Assembly (NCBI GenBank): GCA_026545225.1
Contig: CM048851.1
Span: forward strand, 35,859,956-35,923,955
Direction of reading: 5' to 3'
Length of the DNA stretch: 64,000 nucleotides
Source: Cornus controversa
Taxonomy: Eukaryota; Streptophyta; Magnoliopsida; Cornales; Cornaceae
The notes below the pieces were generated by a model. It did not search any database and had not been told where the DNA came from. It saw nothing but the letters and a program-made list of their open reading frames with translations. The translations under genes were made by a program, and so were the position numbers. Positions 1 through 11,435 of the stretch are shown here, in pieces (the first letter of the stretch is position 1; each line of letters opens with the position of its first letter).

Positions 1-396
1 ATTAGATGTCCCTATGAGTCTTTCCATCCCAAAATATAGACTTGTTGGGGTTTAACCATCCATCCTAAATCCTAACTACCAGAAAGTATACAATATCCTG
101 TGATATTTTGACACTGCTAGTTTGGAATTAATGCAGGTGATCAATATGAACTGCATTAGGGCCATTCAGAGGGAATATTGGAATCTTCCACAATCCATAA
201 TGATTTCTTGATCTTGATAATTATGCTGTCAAGGAAATCTATTCTCTACATCTACATCTGGTCAAGGTTGGATTGTTGTGGAGCTTTTGGCTTCTCTGTC
301 GCACATATGCTTTTGGCTTCTCCGTCGAACTTTGGGGTATTATCCTAGTAGCGTGCAAGTGTTATATTTTTTCCGGTGAGTCTTATTCTTTCCTTT

Positions 397-398
397 TC

Positions 399-458
<60 letters not shown>
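397..458. repeat. (TA)n-(GA)n microsatellite
   Basis: A run of TA dinucleotides passes directly into a run of GA dinucleotides. Short open frames across it only translate the repeat. The first 400 bases of the window otherwise show nothing I recognise. Confidence 0.95.
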
Positions 459-460
<2 letters not shown>

Positions 461-1821
461 GAAAGAGAGAAATAAACTGCTTTAATAATGCACTTTCGTT
501 CAAATTAGATCCAACTTTTTGTGAAGAAATACCAACCATTGAGTTGATTCATATTCCGATTCAATTAATTAACCCCTCTAGGTTGCTTTATTTTTATATT
601 TGTGATTTTGAGTTCATAATTCCCATAATCATGATTACATATCTTAATTAATATGTTAATAGTCAAAAGAGAGATGCCATGGGGATGAAACTGATTAGTC
701 TGTGAGACTGACCATTGAGTTGCATGCTCCATGTTGTGATTTTTTCAATATTTTGTTGTAGTATGTGTGTATATATCTATATATATACATATATTTCCCA
801 TATACATGTGTTTGTTTTTTTCGAAAGTTCAAGAAAACAATTATATGAGTGGGGCGACTTTGAACAATAAAAATATACAGTGGGTATTGTCAAAAATTCA
901 GTAAAACACTTCTAAACTTTTAACAAATATTATAGAAAATTTTGTAAATAAATAAAATTTCAGTGGAGATAGCTGACCCCCAGAAGAACAAACTCGATAT
1001 AACATGTATACCAGTACCAAAGACCCAATGGCCCACTATTTTAACTACCAAGATCAACTCTAAAGGTCTAATTACACTATTTAGGTATGAGAATACATAT
1101 GAGTTGGAGTAAGAATTCAGTCACTTTGTACAAATAATTTTCAAAGTTAAATTGATTGGTAACAACTTAAATAATTTTGTTTGTTTGACCAAAGGGATTC
1201 TCAGAATCAGAATGCTAACACAAACTAATTTTGAAGGGTTCGCAGATAAATTAATTAAGAAAATTAATATTGCTTACCAAATATAAACAACATTTTAATC
1301 TAAATAAATAATTTCAGGTTGTTCAATTGTCAAATCATCCACTTTCCTAGTTCATATATGACCAACAGAGATACAATAAGCATCACATAAGTTCATTCTG
1401 ATCATATTGCAAGCAATGTCAAACAAAGAGAAAAAAAAATAGAATTATTTCAAACAAGTAAATCCATTGCAATTCAAACAAAGAAAAAGAAGCTCATCAT
1501 CTGCCTTGACATACATTATTTCTTGCCTGTATCTAATGACCTGGCTTACATTCAAAAAGAAACAAAAAAACTTTCACCATCCATGCAGAAGAATCAAGGG
1601 GGGAGAGAGAAAGGCAATTTGGATACCATTCAAGAATCATTTTTCTTCTACTCAAATACCTTTCTTGCACGTGTTCTGAAGCTTGAGAAAAGTCACTCTT
1701 TCTTGATTAAGAAGGAACTATAGGCAATAGCCTACATATTTCTTCTCTAGTTGTGACACACAGAGATATATATATATATATATAGACACACACATGCACA
1801 CGTATAATCAGTAAGAAAGGT

Positions 1822-1858
<37 letters not shown>

Positions 1859-2220
1859 CATCAAGCTAAGAAGTCAAGGTCTTATGTGTACTTGAATGTG
1901 TAGTAAATATCCACAGTGAAGATATATAGTAAGAGTACCACACATGTACAAGCTCTTTTTACTCCACATAATAAATCTTCTTGTTGAACATGTGCATGCA
2001 CGGTTGTGTTAATGGCATCTCGGAAATTACTTAGATACAATATTTAAAACCATTGCCTTTTTATTTTTATTTTTTTCAAGAGACTTACTAATATAATGGC
2101 ATATGCTATATATACATATATATTTATATATATATATAATTACCAAAAATAAAAGCAAAAAAAATGAATTCCACGCGTTTGCTTGCGTTTGGAAATATGA
2201 ATCCTCCCCTCATAAAACCT

Positions 2221-2227
2221 TATAAAG
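2221..2227 (+). promoter_or_regulatory. TATA box of first GLOX gene
   Basis: TATAAAG lies 82 bases before the ATG at 2303, within a block (TATAAAGGCTTTAAAGCC) that is closely conserved in front of the second GLOX copy. Conservation in both copies supports it as the core promoter. Confidence 0.7.
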
Positions 2228-2302
2228 GCTTTAAAGCCACCACCACCACATTCTCAAATCTCACCTATCAAACACCCACAGACACCAGAAAAAACATAAT
2301 CC

Positions 2303-3952
2303 ATGACCAAAAGCTTGATTCTTTCCTTCCTCCTCCGGCACCTACTATTAATTATAGTAGCCGGACAATGTTGCCTGAATCTGACCCACGCCGCCGGTGG
2401 CCGGTGGAACTTTCTAACCCCCAGCATTGGCATATCAGCCATGCACATGCAACTCCTCTCCAACGACCGAGTTGTCATCTTCGACCGAACCGACTTCGGC
2501 CACTCCAACATCTCACTGCCCAACGGCAAATGCCGAGTCGACCCGAAGGAATTGGCTTTAACTACTGACTGCACAGCCCACTCAGTCGAATACGACGTCG
2601 CAACCAACACTATACGTCCTCTCATGGTCCTCACCGACTTGTGGTGCTCCTCAGGTGCTGTCATGACTGACGGCCGTCTGATACAAACTGGCGGGTTCAA
2701 TGATGGCAGTTATGTGGTGAGGATTTATCGGCCATGCACTGACTGTGATTGGGAGGAAGTCAACTCTGGGTTAGCTCGAAGTAGATGGTATGCCACCAAT
2801 CACATATTGCCGGACGGCCGGCAAATCATCATAGGTGGTCGGCAGCAGTTCAACTACGAGTTTTACCCTAAAACGGCTTCCTCTAAAAAAGCTTATAATT
2901 TACCCTTTTTAGCTCAGACCAGTGACCGAAACATAGAGAACAATCTATACCCATTTGTTTTTCTTAATGTGGATGGAAATTTATTTATTTTGGCTAATAA
3001 TCGAGCTATATTATTCAATTATTTGAAAGGTGTTGTCGTGAGGACGTACCCAGAAATCCCCGGTGGCGATCCTCGGAGTTACCCGAGCACTGGGTCTGCA
3101 GTTCTCCTTCCATTGAAGGACTTACAGGGAGCTGAAATTGAAGCTGAAGTTTTGGTTTGTGGTGGTGCACCGAAGGGATCGTTCACCAGCGCGCGAAGTC
3201 GTAAGTTTGTCGGGGCTTTGAATACGTGTGGCCGAATCAAAATAACCGACCCGGATCCGTGGTGGGTTGTGGAAAAAATGCCTCTGGCTCGGGTCATGGG
3301 TGATATGCTTTTACTACCAAATGGCAACGTATTAATCATTAACGGAGCGGCGGCGGGTACTGCCGGATGGGAACTTGGTAGGGACCCGGTTCTTAATCCC
3401 GTAATTTACCGGCCCAATAACCGAATTGGATCTCGATTTGAGGTACAAAACCCAACCACTATACCTCGTATGTACCACTCTACGGCAATTCTGCTACGTG
3501 ATGGTAGGGTTCTTGTTGGCGGTAGCAATCCTCATGAATTATATAAGTTTACCAGAGTCCTTTTTCCGACGGAATTAAGTTTGGAGGCATTCTCGCCGTC
3601 GTATTTGGATCCAGGGTCCGCAATTTTGCGTCCGAAAATTGTTACACCCATTTCTCAAGCTAAGCTCGGGTATGGGCAGAAGTTGACAATTCGATTCACA
3701 GTCACGGGTGTCCTAAATGGAAATTTGGTCTCTGTTACAATGGTAGCACCATCATTTAACACACACTCATTTTCAATGAATCAAAGATTGTTGGTGCTTG
3801 GCGGAAAAAATGTGATAAAAGTAAGAAAATCTGCTTATGAAGTGACAGTGACGACACCGGGTTCAGGCAATCTTGCACCATCTGGATATTATCTTTTATT
3901 TGTGGTTCATCAAGAAATTCCTAGTAATGGTATATGGATTCATATAGGGTGA
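2303..3952 (+). CDS. GLOX: aldehyde/galactose oxidase-like protein (GLOX), copy 1
   Basis: Intronless gene for a 549-residue secreted copper-radical oxidase of the plant GLOX family. Such enzymes oxidise aldehydes or primary alcohols with O2 and release H2O2, usually in the cell wall or apoplast. Residues 1 to about 30 are a hydrophobic signal peptide ending near THA. A glyoxal-oxidase N-terminal seven-bladed region and a C-terminal DUF1929 immunoglobulin-like domain (about residues 440-547) follow. Catalytic residues known from galactose oxidase can be placed: Cys115 (LWCSSGAV) and Tyr163 (RWYATNH) for the thioether-linked radical, Tyr391 and His392 (PRMYHS) and His488 (NTHSF) for copper. 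The start fits the TATA box 82 bases upstream and the length fits the family. Nothing is broken. Family members are often expressed in anthers or mucilage-secreting cells; that is family knowledge and the sequence does not show it. The substrate cannot be told from sequence. Confidence 0.95.
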   Translation: MTKSLILSFLLRHLLLIIVAGQCCLNLTHAAGGRWNFLTPSIGISAMHMQLLSNDRVVIFDRTDFGHSNISLPNGKCRVDPKELALTTDCTAHSVEYDVATNTIRPLMVLTDLWCSSGAVMTDGRLIQTGGFNDGSYVVRIYRPCTDCDWEEVNSGLARSRWYATNHILPDGRQIIIGGRQQFNYEFYPKTASSKKAYNLPFLAQTSDRNIENNLYPFVFLNVDGNLFILANNRAILFNYLKGVVVRTYPEIPGGDPRSYPSTGSAVLLPLKDLQGAEIEAEVLVCGGAPKGSFTSARSRKFVGALNTCGRIKITDPDPWWVVEKMPLARVMGDMLLLPNGNVLIINGAAAGTAGWELGRDPVLNPVIYRPNNRIGSRFEVQNPTTIPRMYHSTAILLRDGRVLVGGSNPHELYKFTRVLFPTELSLEAFSPSYLDPGSAILRPKIVTPISQAKLGYGQKLTIRFTVTGVLNGNLVSVTMVAPSFNTHSFSMNQRLLVLGGKNVIKVRKSAYEVTVTTPGSGNLAPSGYYLLFVVHQEIPSNGIWIHIG

Positions 3953-5003
3953 TTTATATAAGTGTACATGCCAATACACAATCATTCTCGAACATGTTTC
4001 ATGTGTATATTTTTATTCTATTTTTCTTAATCCACAAGTGTGATTAGAATTTCTGCAAGAGTTGTGTTTAGAAGATTAAGTACATTTGTAAGGTACCAAG
4101 GTTTGAATAATTTGCAAGGAGGCATGAAAGCTTGATGCTTCTGATGATGTCATTTGACAACTTTGCATTGATCATTGAAAATAATGTAATTCGATTATGT
4201 AATGCAGTGTAAATTGTAATAGTGTGAATTTATTGACTTCTTATGGTTAATAAATTCACTAGTCTTATTATCTTATAAGTTTGGTACGTTGATGCAATAG
4301 GAATTAAATTTAATATCTGCAAGTTGTTCAGGAAGTGCTGAGTTGTATATATAGATCATGGGGACCATGTTTACTACCTATACATTTATATATTATATAG
4401 GCCTGCTTCTAAGGCCGACTCTATTTAAATGAAATTAAGATGATGATATGACGAAAGGCCTTGCTTTTACTTTATATATAATAAACTACTACGTATATAT
4501 TATATAGTATCTATAATATATCATGTTGTATATGCATTTGATGGCTGTGGTTCACATCATGTTGGGAGATACTGTATGGCAATAAACCACACATTCCTTA
4601 AAGGGGAGATGAGTGTTGTTTTGTGAATGAAAATGCAAAATATATATAGATGAAAAAATAATAAACAAATATATCTTCAACTGCCTCTGTGTATAAATAA
4701 GCTTGAAAATGTAGCTGGGACTTGATAGTGATGATAGGGGTACTAGAATTGCTTTTATTTTAAAACAGAGATAGTGATATATATGTCTGTGTGTGTGTAT
4801 ATATATAGACACACATATCCTAATTTGTTTATAAATTTGTTTTCTATACATTTATGATTCTGGGATTAGTGAGAGGATATATATTTTATGAGGTGACACA
4901 TTTTATTTTATGGCGTGGCTTCTTAAAGGTGAAACTTTAATGAAGTAATAAACCCTCGTGAAAAAAATTGGTGTGCTAATCAATTTTGTCACGAATAAAT
5001 TAA
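3953..5003. other. 3' flank of first GLOX gene
   Basis: AT-rich sequence with a candidate polyadenylation signal AATAAA near 4249. Several segments match the flank of the second GLOX gene (for example 4275-4370 against 17255-17350). TA-rich microsatellite patches occur near 4480-4520 and 4780-4810. No gene seen. Confidence 0.6.
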
Positions 5004-5268
5004 GGGTAAAATATACTGAACTTTATTCAGATTTGGTTAAACTACACACGAGAACTATGTTTGTAAAATAGTTACACTCACCCCCTTCAACACGTTAAAA
5101 TGATCCTTACGCTCTTATTATTTGAAAATAGTTGTTCTTTACCATTTCAATGGATTTGAGGACATTTTAGTCAATATTTGAACAAGAGGGGAGTGAGTGT
5201 AACTTTTTTACAAACATAACATCTATGTAATTAGGTCAAATCATAAGAGAGGTCAGTGTATTTTACTC
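5004..5268. mobile_element. Mutator-type MITE, 265 bp
   Basis: The ends form terminal inverted repeats: GGGTAAAATATACTGA on the left, and the reverse complement of the right end reads GAGTAAAATACACTGA. The element is flanked by a perfect 9-bp target duplication, ATAAATTAA, at 4995-5003 and 5269-5277. A 9-bp duplication is characteristic of Mutator-like elements. It has no coding capacity and is absent from the matching place in the second GLOX unit. Confidence 0.8.
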
Positions 5269-5277
5269 ATAAATTAA

Positions 5278-6774
5278 CTGTTGTTTCTAGTGGCCTAATT
5301 GATGAGAAAATGTACAATATTTCAAAAATACCGATGATGATATCTGAAAGTGTAAGCTTTCTATTTTTATTTTATCTTAGAAAAATTGATAATTTTTAAA
5401 AATGATAAACGATTTACACTTGTCAAAAATATAACATCATCAACACTCTATAAAGTGTACTCTACGAAGTGTTATATAATTTCTCATAATCGAGATAGGA
5501 CTCTGCAATTTGCTTAGACTGCTTTTGTTGTTCAGCTCTTGGGCCTATCTGCACCCACAAATCCATCAGACAAAAGCCTATTGTGCCCATAACTATTAAA
5601 GCCCACTACAAGATATTTAAGGCTTTGGGCCTAGCCAGCTGTCAACAGGATTCATCTCATTGAATACAATATTTACACGTGATTCCGTGCGCCTAATTGC
5701 TAAAAGAACCGATCAAGAATAGTGAAATTCTCTCTCTCTCTCTCTCTCTGTCTCAACTTTAGTGCTCCAAACAGAAAGCAACCTTTCCACGTTAAAGCAG
5801 ATTATCAAGTGTATGTACAATAACTAATTAACGTACACTATACAAAAGTACAGTGATATGACTAATCTAACTCTTAACTTTTCATATTTCACTCTCTTTC
5901 TCTCTCTATATATATATATTTTTATAACACTTTCAATTTCGGTTCTAAGGTCTCGAACCGAAATCGTAGTAAATAGTTCTTAAAATTTTAAATTGGAATC
6001 AAAAGTGTAATGAACAGTTTAATTCAATTCAGTTATTAATTTTTATAATTTCAGTTTCACCGATCGTTTGTTCACTACTAGTTACTTTATATTTATACCA
6101 GTGATTTTAAGTCTATAAATTCTCATAATGATCATGTATCTTAATATATGTCAAATATATGTAAATAGTCAAAAGAGAGATGCCATGGTGATGAAACTAA
6201 GTCTGTGAGACTGAAAATTTGAGTTGCTTCATGTTGTGATTTTTTCAATATTTTAGGTGTATTATGTGCATATTTATTAGTGATTTTGTTAACCCTACTT
6301 TTCCATAATTTATTTCATGATTTTGAATCCAAATATATTTTTATTGGAAATATGCATGCATGTTTTGAAAAGAGGGATGCCTTAGTTACAGAATTTTGTA
6401 TTGCATGATCGATCTGGAGTTTCTCTCTTTACAGTGTGTCATTAGCAGACACCGAAAGATATATATTCAGACCAATCTATTTTACACTATACACAAGGAA
6501 CAGTTTAAAAGCATTAGGCACTACAACGTTGCTTTTCAAATGCAAGTGTCAAAAGCAATATATTCTGAAATCTTCTTCGACCCCCACCACTCATATTGCA
6601 GATGTATTATGGATAATTAATCACTATTGTAATAAGATACAATTGTTGTCGTTTGTGCGAGGTCTAGAAAGAAACCATACTAAACTCATTACAATTGCTA
6701 AAAAAATCTGGTCAAGATCATTCAGTTGCTTAATTAGCCGGGAAAAAAAAAAAAAAAGTAATAATACACGAGTT
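5278..6774. other. junction between the two GLOX units
   Basis: AT-rich sequence with a CT microsatellite near 5732-5750 and a CT/TA tract near 5890-5920. From about 6070 it resembles 575-760 of unit 1. No gene is supported; the short frames near 6400-6800 have no recognisable motif. Confidence 0.55.
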
Positions 6775-6775
6775 G

Positions 6776-7104
6776 TCCGACTAGTTCGAAGGAGAGTTTT
6801 GAGAGTGGAATGGTGAATCCGACCACATGATATTATTCGATGGAACCCATCATTTCACTCACACAACACCTATTCAAACTGATCCGTTACTTGTTCGAAG
6901 GAGAGTTTTGTAAGTGGAGTGGTGAATCCGACCAAATGATATTATTCGATAAAACTCATCATTTCACTCACACAACACCTATTCAAACTTATCCTCGACT
7001 AGTTCGAAGGAGAGTTTTGTGAGTAGGGTGGTGAATCCGATCACATGATATTATTCGATGGAACCCATCATTTCACTCACACAACACCTATTCAAACTGA
7101 TCCG
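6776..7104. repeat. three-unit minisatellite, 109-bp period
   Basis: Three tandem units each contain GTTCGAAGGAGAGTTTTG followed by a segment ending in CACAACACCTATTCAAACT. The common core begins at 6784, 6893 and 7002, giving a 109-bp period with a few substitutions. No coding role is evident. Confidence 0.9.
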
Positions 7105-8016
7105 AATTTGTAATAATTTAAAAAAAAAATGTTTATACTTAATCAACAAAAAAAAAATCAAAACCAATGACATTAGTTAAGATAGTATGATCTAATACTT
7201 ATAGCAATTAAGCTCATAATTCATAAAACTTCCATTGTGAAAATTAAGAGAAAAGAAAATCAAACACACAAATTTATAAGGTTTATTTAAAATTTAGAGT
7301 TACATCCTTGATGTTGTAGGTTTTTATTATGATGAGAAAAATAAAACACTTAAGTTGAATCAAAATATACAATATAATCACGCTCTACTTTTTATCTACT
7401 TCTACGTCAAATTAGGCGTTTAGAGGTAACACCAGACACCTAAAGCCAAATCAAGTGATTTCTCCGGAGAAAAAATACATGCCAAAACAATTTTTGGCAA
7501 ATTGGCAGTGCATTGATGCTCAATGTGGGCTCTCCTTAAAAACAATCATTTATGGCCTTTATTTGAGCTAAAGCTTGGGCCCCTCTGTTGACGATGTTCC
7601 CCAATTATACAATAATTATTTGTATGGTAAAGTAAAAAAAAAAAAACCACACACACATACTTAAGTCTCATAACCAAGAGAGGTACAATAATAAATGGCT
7701 ATATAAACATCATATAAGATCAGTCTAATAATATTGTTAGCAATGTCAAGCGTAGACCAAAAAAAAAAAAAAACAGAATTGTTTCAAATCAAGTAAATCC
7801 ATTGCAATTCATACACAGAAAAACAACTCCAATGCTTCATACATTATTTCTTTCATGTATCTAATGAACTGTCATCCATTAAAAAAGAAAGTAGACACAG
7901 GCAATCTAGATATTGTTCAAGAATCTCTTTTTTCTGTTGTTTACCTTTCTTGCACATGTTCTGAAGCTTGAGAAAATCAATCCTCTCTTGATTGAGAAGG
8001 AACTATAGCTAACATA
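7105..8016. other. distal upstream region of second GLOX gene
   Basis: AT-rich sequence without a gene. From about 7690 to 8015 it aligns with 1370-1735 upstream of the first GLOX gene, for example around AAGTAAATCCATTGCAATTC and TTGCACATGTTCTGAAGCTT, until the element at 8017 interrupts it. Confidence 0.6.
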
Positions 8017-10751
8017 CACTACAACAAATTATGTCTTTAGCGACAAAAAATTATTTTGTTGCATAATCTAATTTGGTCATTTTCCCATTCGGGAAAGTGA
8101 TATAGCGACAATAATTTTGGTCACTAGTAACTATATCTTATTGCCAGAAGTTTTTGATTTGATTTTAGCGACAAATATTCTTTTGTCTGTGAGATGGATT
8201 GGAATCAACCAACAAATACATTAACATTAACTCTGATACCACGTGATTCAAACAACATGGGTTTTATTGATTAAACTCGGAAAGGGATATTAATTGAAGA
8301 GGATTTGACTGAGATAGTATAGTAACAACCAAGCAAAGCACACAATTTACTTTTAATTTCAATACTTTTAAATCCCTTTTGGAATTCTTCAATTCTAATA
8401 TCAATTTACTTATTTGAATGCTTCTAATTCATACTTGTGAAAAATAATGATCATGAATAAATTCTCAATTCACAAATATAAAGAGAGCAACATGCAAATA
8501 AAGATAAAGTAAAGAGAGAATAAGAGATCATCGATATACGTAGAAAAATCACTCAATTGAGAGTAAAAAAAATCATGGGAGCCTTTGCAAGGCTAAGAGC
8601 AATCCTCTATGAAGAAATTGATGTACACTCGAATCCTTAGTTGATCTCTAGACACTAAAGACATCAAACCTATAGTCCTTCGAAGGTCTTCCAAGTCGCC
8701 TTTAGATCTATGTATGGCATCTTCAGTATACTCGAAACTTTGCTTCTTCATGATTCTCCACTTCTTGTAACTCCACCCTTCCTTGTATTTGATTGAGGTA
8801 GAATACGGCCTTTAAAGATATTCAATCATCCAAGTATATAAATAACATGGTGCCTAGATTGATTATATAAAAACAAATCTACCCAAGAGTGTATTTGTAT
8901 GACAATGAAAATCTCACTCTCAAGTTATGAATCTCTAACATAAGATGTGTATATGCAAACCCTAAAAGGTTCACAAAACTTCTCTCTAGCAATATGTATG
9001 CATATGCAAATCCTAGGAGATAAGAAGCATGGAAGAAGAACTCTTTATCTAACAATGAATGAATACATGAAAATTCTAACAAAAAAGAGACATGAAAGCT
9101 TCGAAAGAAAATAATCTATTGTGTTACTCACACAATGATTCTCACATCCAAAAATGATGCAATCTTGTTATGCACATTTACAAAGACTCACGCATGCATA
9201 TAGACTGACCTAAACTTTTATTTATAGATAAATAACTTGCTCACCAAGTTTTAGGTCATTCTAGAAAGAAAAAAAAACTCAGTTTAGGAAAACAAATCCC
9301 GCACTATTATTTTCGTCGATCAAAGAGGGCCAAAATTTTGATCGATCGAAGTTGGATTTTAGAAAATCTCAACTCTCGGTGATCGAAGCAGTTCGACTTC
9401 TCGATCCATCGAAGCTATCAATCGGAGTTGAATTTTTAACTATGTGATGGACGCATTGATCAATCAAAACTATCAATTGAAGTTGAAAAACTCAGACACC
9501 CAAATTTTGTGTGTAAAACACCACAAAATTCTCAATCGATCAAAGTTATCAATCAAATTTTTTTGAATTTTGTAAAAACATAAAATTCTAGAAATGTTTT
9601 GACTTAATGCACAAGTATTGGTCTAAATAAAATAAATATTTTTAGACTTAAAATAACATGTGTGCATGTATAGCAAGTCACATATATGCATATATAAATT
9701 TTTCAAAACAAGTTTTAGAAAAATAACTTACTTAGTACAAATGCACATATGGAAACCTTTTATTGGTGACTAAGGACAATATATATATATGAGAAAATTA
9801 TGGAGACTCTTATATTTAGATATATACACGTAATCCTTAAAGTCATATATAAAAACAATATTTAGAAGTATGCTTAGAAACTTAACATATTTAGCTGATA
9901 CACATATCCAACATCTTTCCTTAAGACATAAGAAAATCATATATAAAAACATATATAAGAAAATTCTAGAAACTTATCATATATGTATTTAAACATATGA
10001 AAATATATTTTTTTAATGCTTAAATAAAATATCTTTTTTATATATAAATCAGTATATAAAAGTGGGTTATAGTAGATAAATACAACTAATATGCATGAAC
10101 CTCTCTGTATGCCTATACTTAATGAATTTGATAATATAATCAGGCATAGTAAATATAGACTTTTTCAAAATCATTGAGACATGCTTTAAAATGTTTAACA
10201 ATTTGCCTAAATATGTCTAACATGTATATATGTCTAGAAAAGTCCAATGGATATATCAACCCATACTTATAATGAACTAACCAAAGGTTAAGGTAGGTCA
10301 TTACCTGAAAACTCAAGTGATTGAATATCATTGCTTCAACTGTTGAATGTTGTGTTTGGTTTAAATGTCAAGTCTGCTTTATTGTTCTCTGAACTAGATT
10401 ATGACAAATTATAATTCAATTTTGATAAGAATGACTCAATTTTCTAACAGTCTCTATTGATGAATTTTAGCGACAAAATATTTGTCACTATATACTATAT
10501 TTTAGCGACAAATGTTATTAAGGTTGGGTTATATGAGGGGCCAAATGTTTTATTTGCAATTTGACTGATATTTTGTGATGAAATGCACCTTGTTGCAATA
10601 TATAGCATCTTTAGCAACAAATATGATTGTGGCGAAAAAATATCTAATGACGGGCTTCTTGCGATGACCTTGCGACTAAATTGCTTTTGTCACAATAACT
10701 TTTTGGTGAAAAATGATCACTTTGTCACAAAAGACCTAATTTGTTGTAGTG
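8017..10751. mobile_element. CACTA-like DNA transposon, non-autonomous
   Basis: The left end reads CACTACAACAAATTATGTC and the right end is its inverse, ending in TTTGTTGTAGTG. Subterminal regions on both sides repeat a TTTAGCGACAAA-type motif, a pattern common in plant CACTA elements. A clean 3-bp duplication is not visible. The flanks (GCTAACAT and GCTACATA) look like a damaged 8-9 bp duplication, so a Mutator-like origin is possible. Most of the interior is a younger LTR sequence at 8244-10449. No transposase is seen. Confidence 0.65.
8244..10449 (-). mobile_element. long LTR with adjacent primer-binding site (truncated retrotransposon)
   Basis: Read on the minus strand this 2.2-kb segment begins TGTTAGAAAATTGAG and ends TTGAATCA. 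Two bases later comes TGGTATCAGAG (8231-8241), the primer-binding site used by many plant copia and gypsy elements. Only about 50 bases of internal sequence remain, so it is an LTR with a stub. It sits inside the CACTA-like element and must be younger. The short frames inside it are not genes. Confidence 0.5.
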
Positions 10752-10809
10752 TGCTACATATTTCTAGCGGTTTGAATTCACACACACACACATACACACA
10801 TAATTTTTG

Positions 10810-11342
10810 GAAGGACAATACTTACCTACTGACTGGTGAGTAAGGGTTTCCTCCTGACTGCTGATGTGATCTAATCACAAATGCACACATCTCCTTTAAT
10901 TACAAGATTAGGAAAGTATGGTATATGGTATTATCAAAATATTCTCTATTGTATAATGTCTAGATTTAATTTTTTATTTATTACTTTTCTTATTTTGTAA
11001 TTAAAGAAAATGTGTACATTTGTGATTGGCAAGGGCGGATCTAACAAGGCACCAGTGGGTACTAATGTACCCACTTAATTTTATAAAAAAAAAAAAATCT
11101 ATACATGTAGTAAATACAATTTTTTGGGGGTTTAGAACTAGGAGGGCCTATTAAGGCTCGAGTGATTAGTTTTATAAAAAAATAAATTATACATATTGTA
11201 TATAAATATTATACCTATTAAGGCCCGAGCTCTTACGTTCGTACTCATTTGTTCAAATTCCTGACTACGCCCCTGATGATTGAAGCATATAGCAGTGAGG
11301 AGGAACACCTACTCACCGGTGAATACATGAGTATTATTCTTC
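10810..11342. mobile_element. inverted-repeat element upstream of second GLOX gene
   Basis: The first ~68 bases and the last ~68 bases are imperfect inverted repeats; GGTGAGTAAGGGTTTCCTCCT on the left pairs with AGGAGGAACACCTACTCACC on the right. The centre, about 11032-11275, looks like a further small insertion with GGGCGGATCTAAC and GACTACGCCCCT ends. No coding sequence is present. The matching stretch is absent from unit 1. Confidence 0.55.
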
Positions 11343-11435
11343 TAACACATATATATTTAAGGCTAATAAAAAAGAGAGGTGATAATATATGGGAGCATCA
11401 AGCCTAAGGAAGAAAGTATGTTACGTACCCCCAAC

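Larger units (their letters stand above)
575..5570 (+). repeat. GLOX tandem duplication, unit 1
   Basis: First copy of a tandemly duplicated block. Matching landmarks against unit 2 include the stretch near 660-760 (compare 6170-6260), the stretch near 1380-1730 (compare 7720-8010), the coding region, the downstream stretch near 4275-4370 (compare 17255-17350) and the stretch near 4845-4990 (compare 18610-18780). Apart from a small MITE downstream of the gene this copy is compact. The outer limits are approximate because similarity fades in AT-rich sequence. Confidence 0.75.

Noticed and set aside
2164-2700. Overlapping frames on both strands across the start of the first GLOX gene
   Set aside because: They are shadows of the GLOX reading frame; the same happens in the second copy at 14969-16046.
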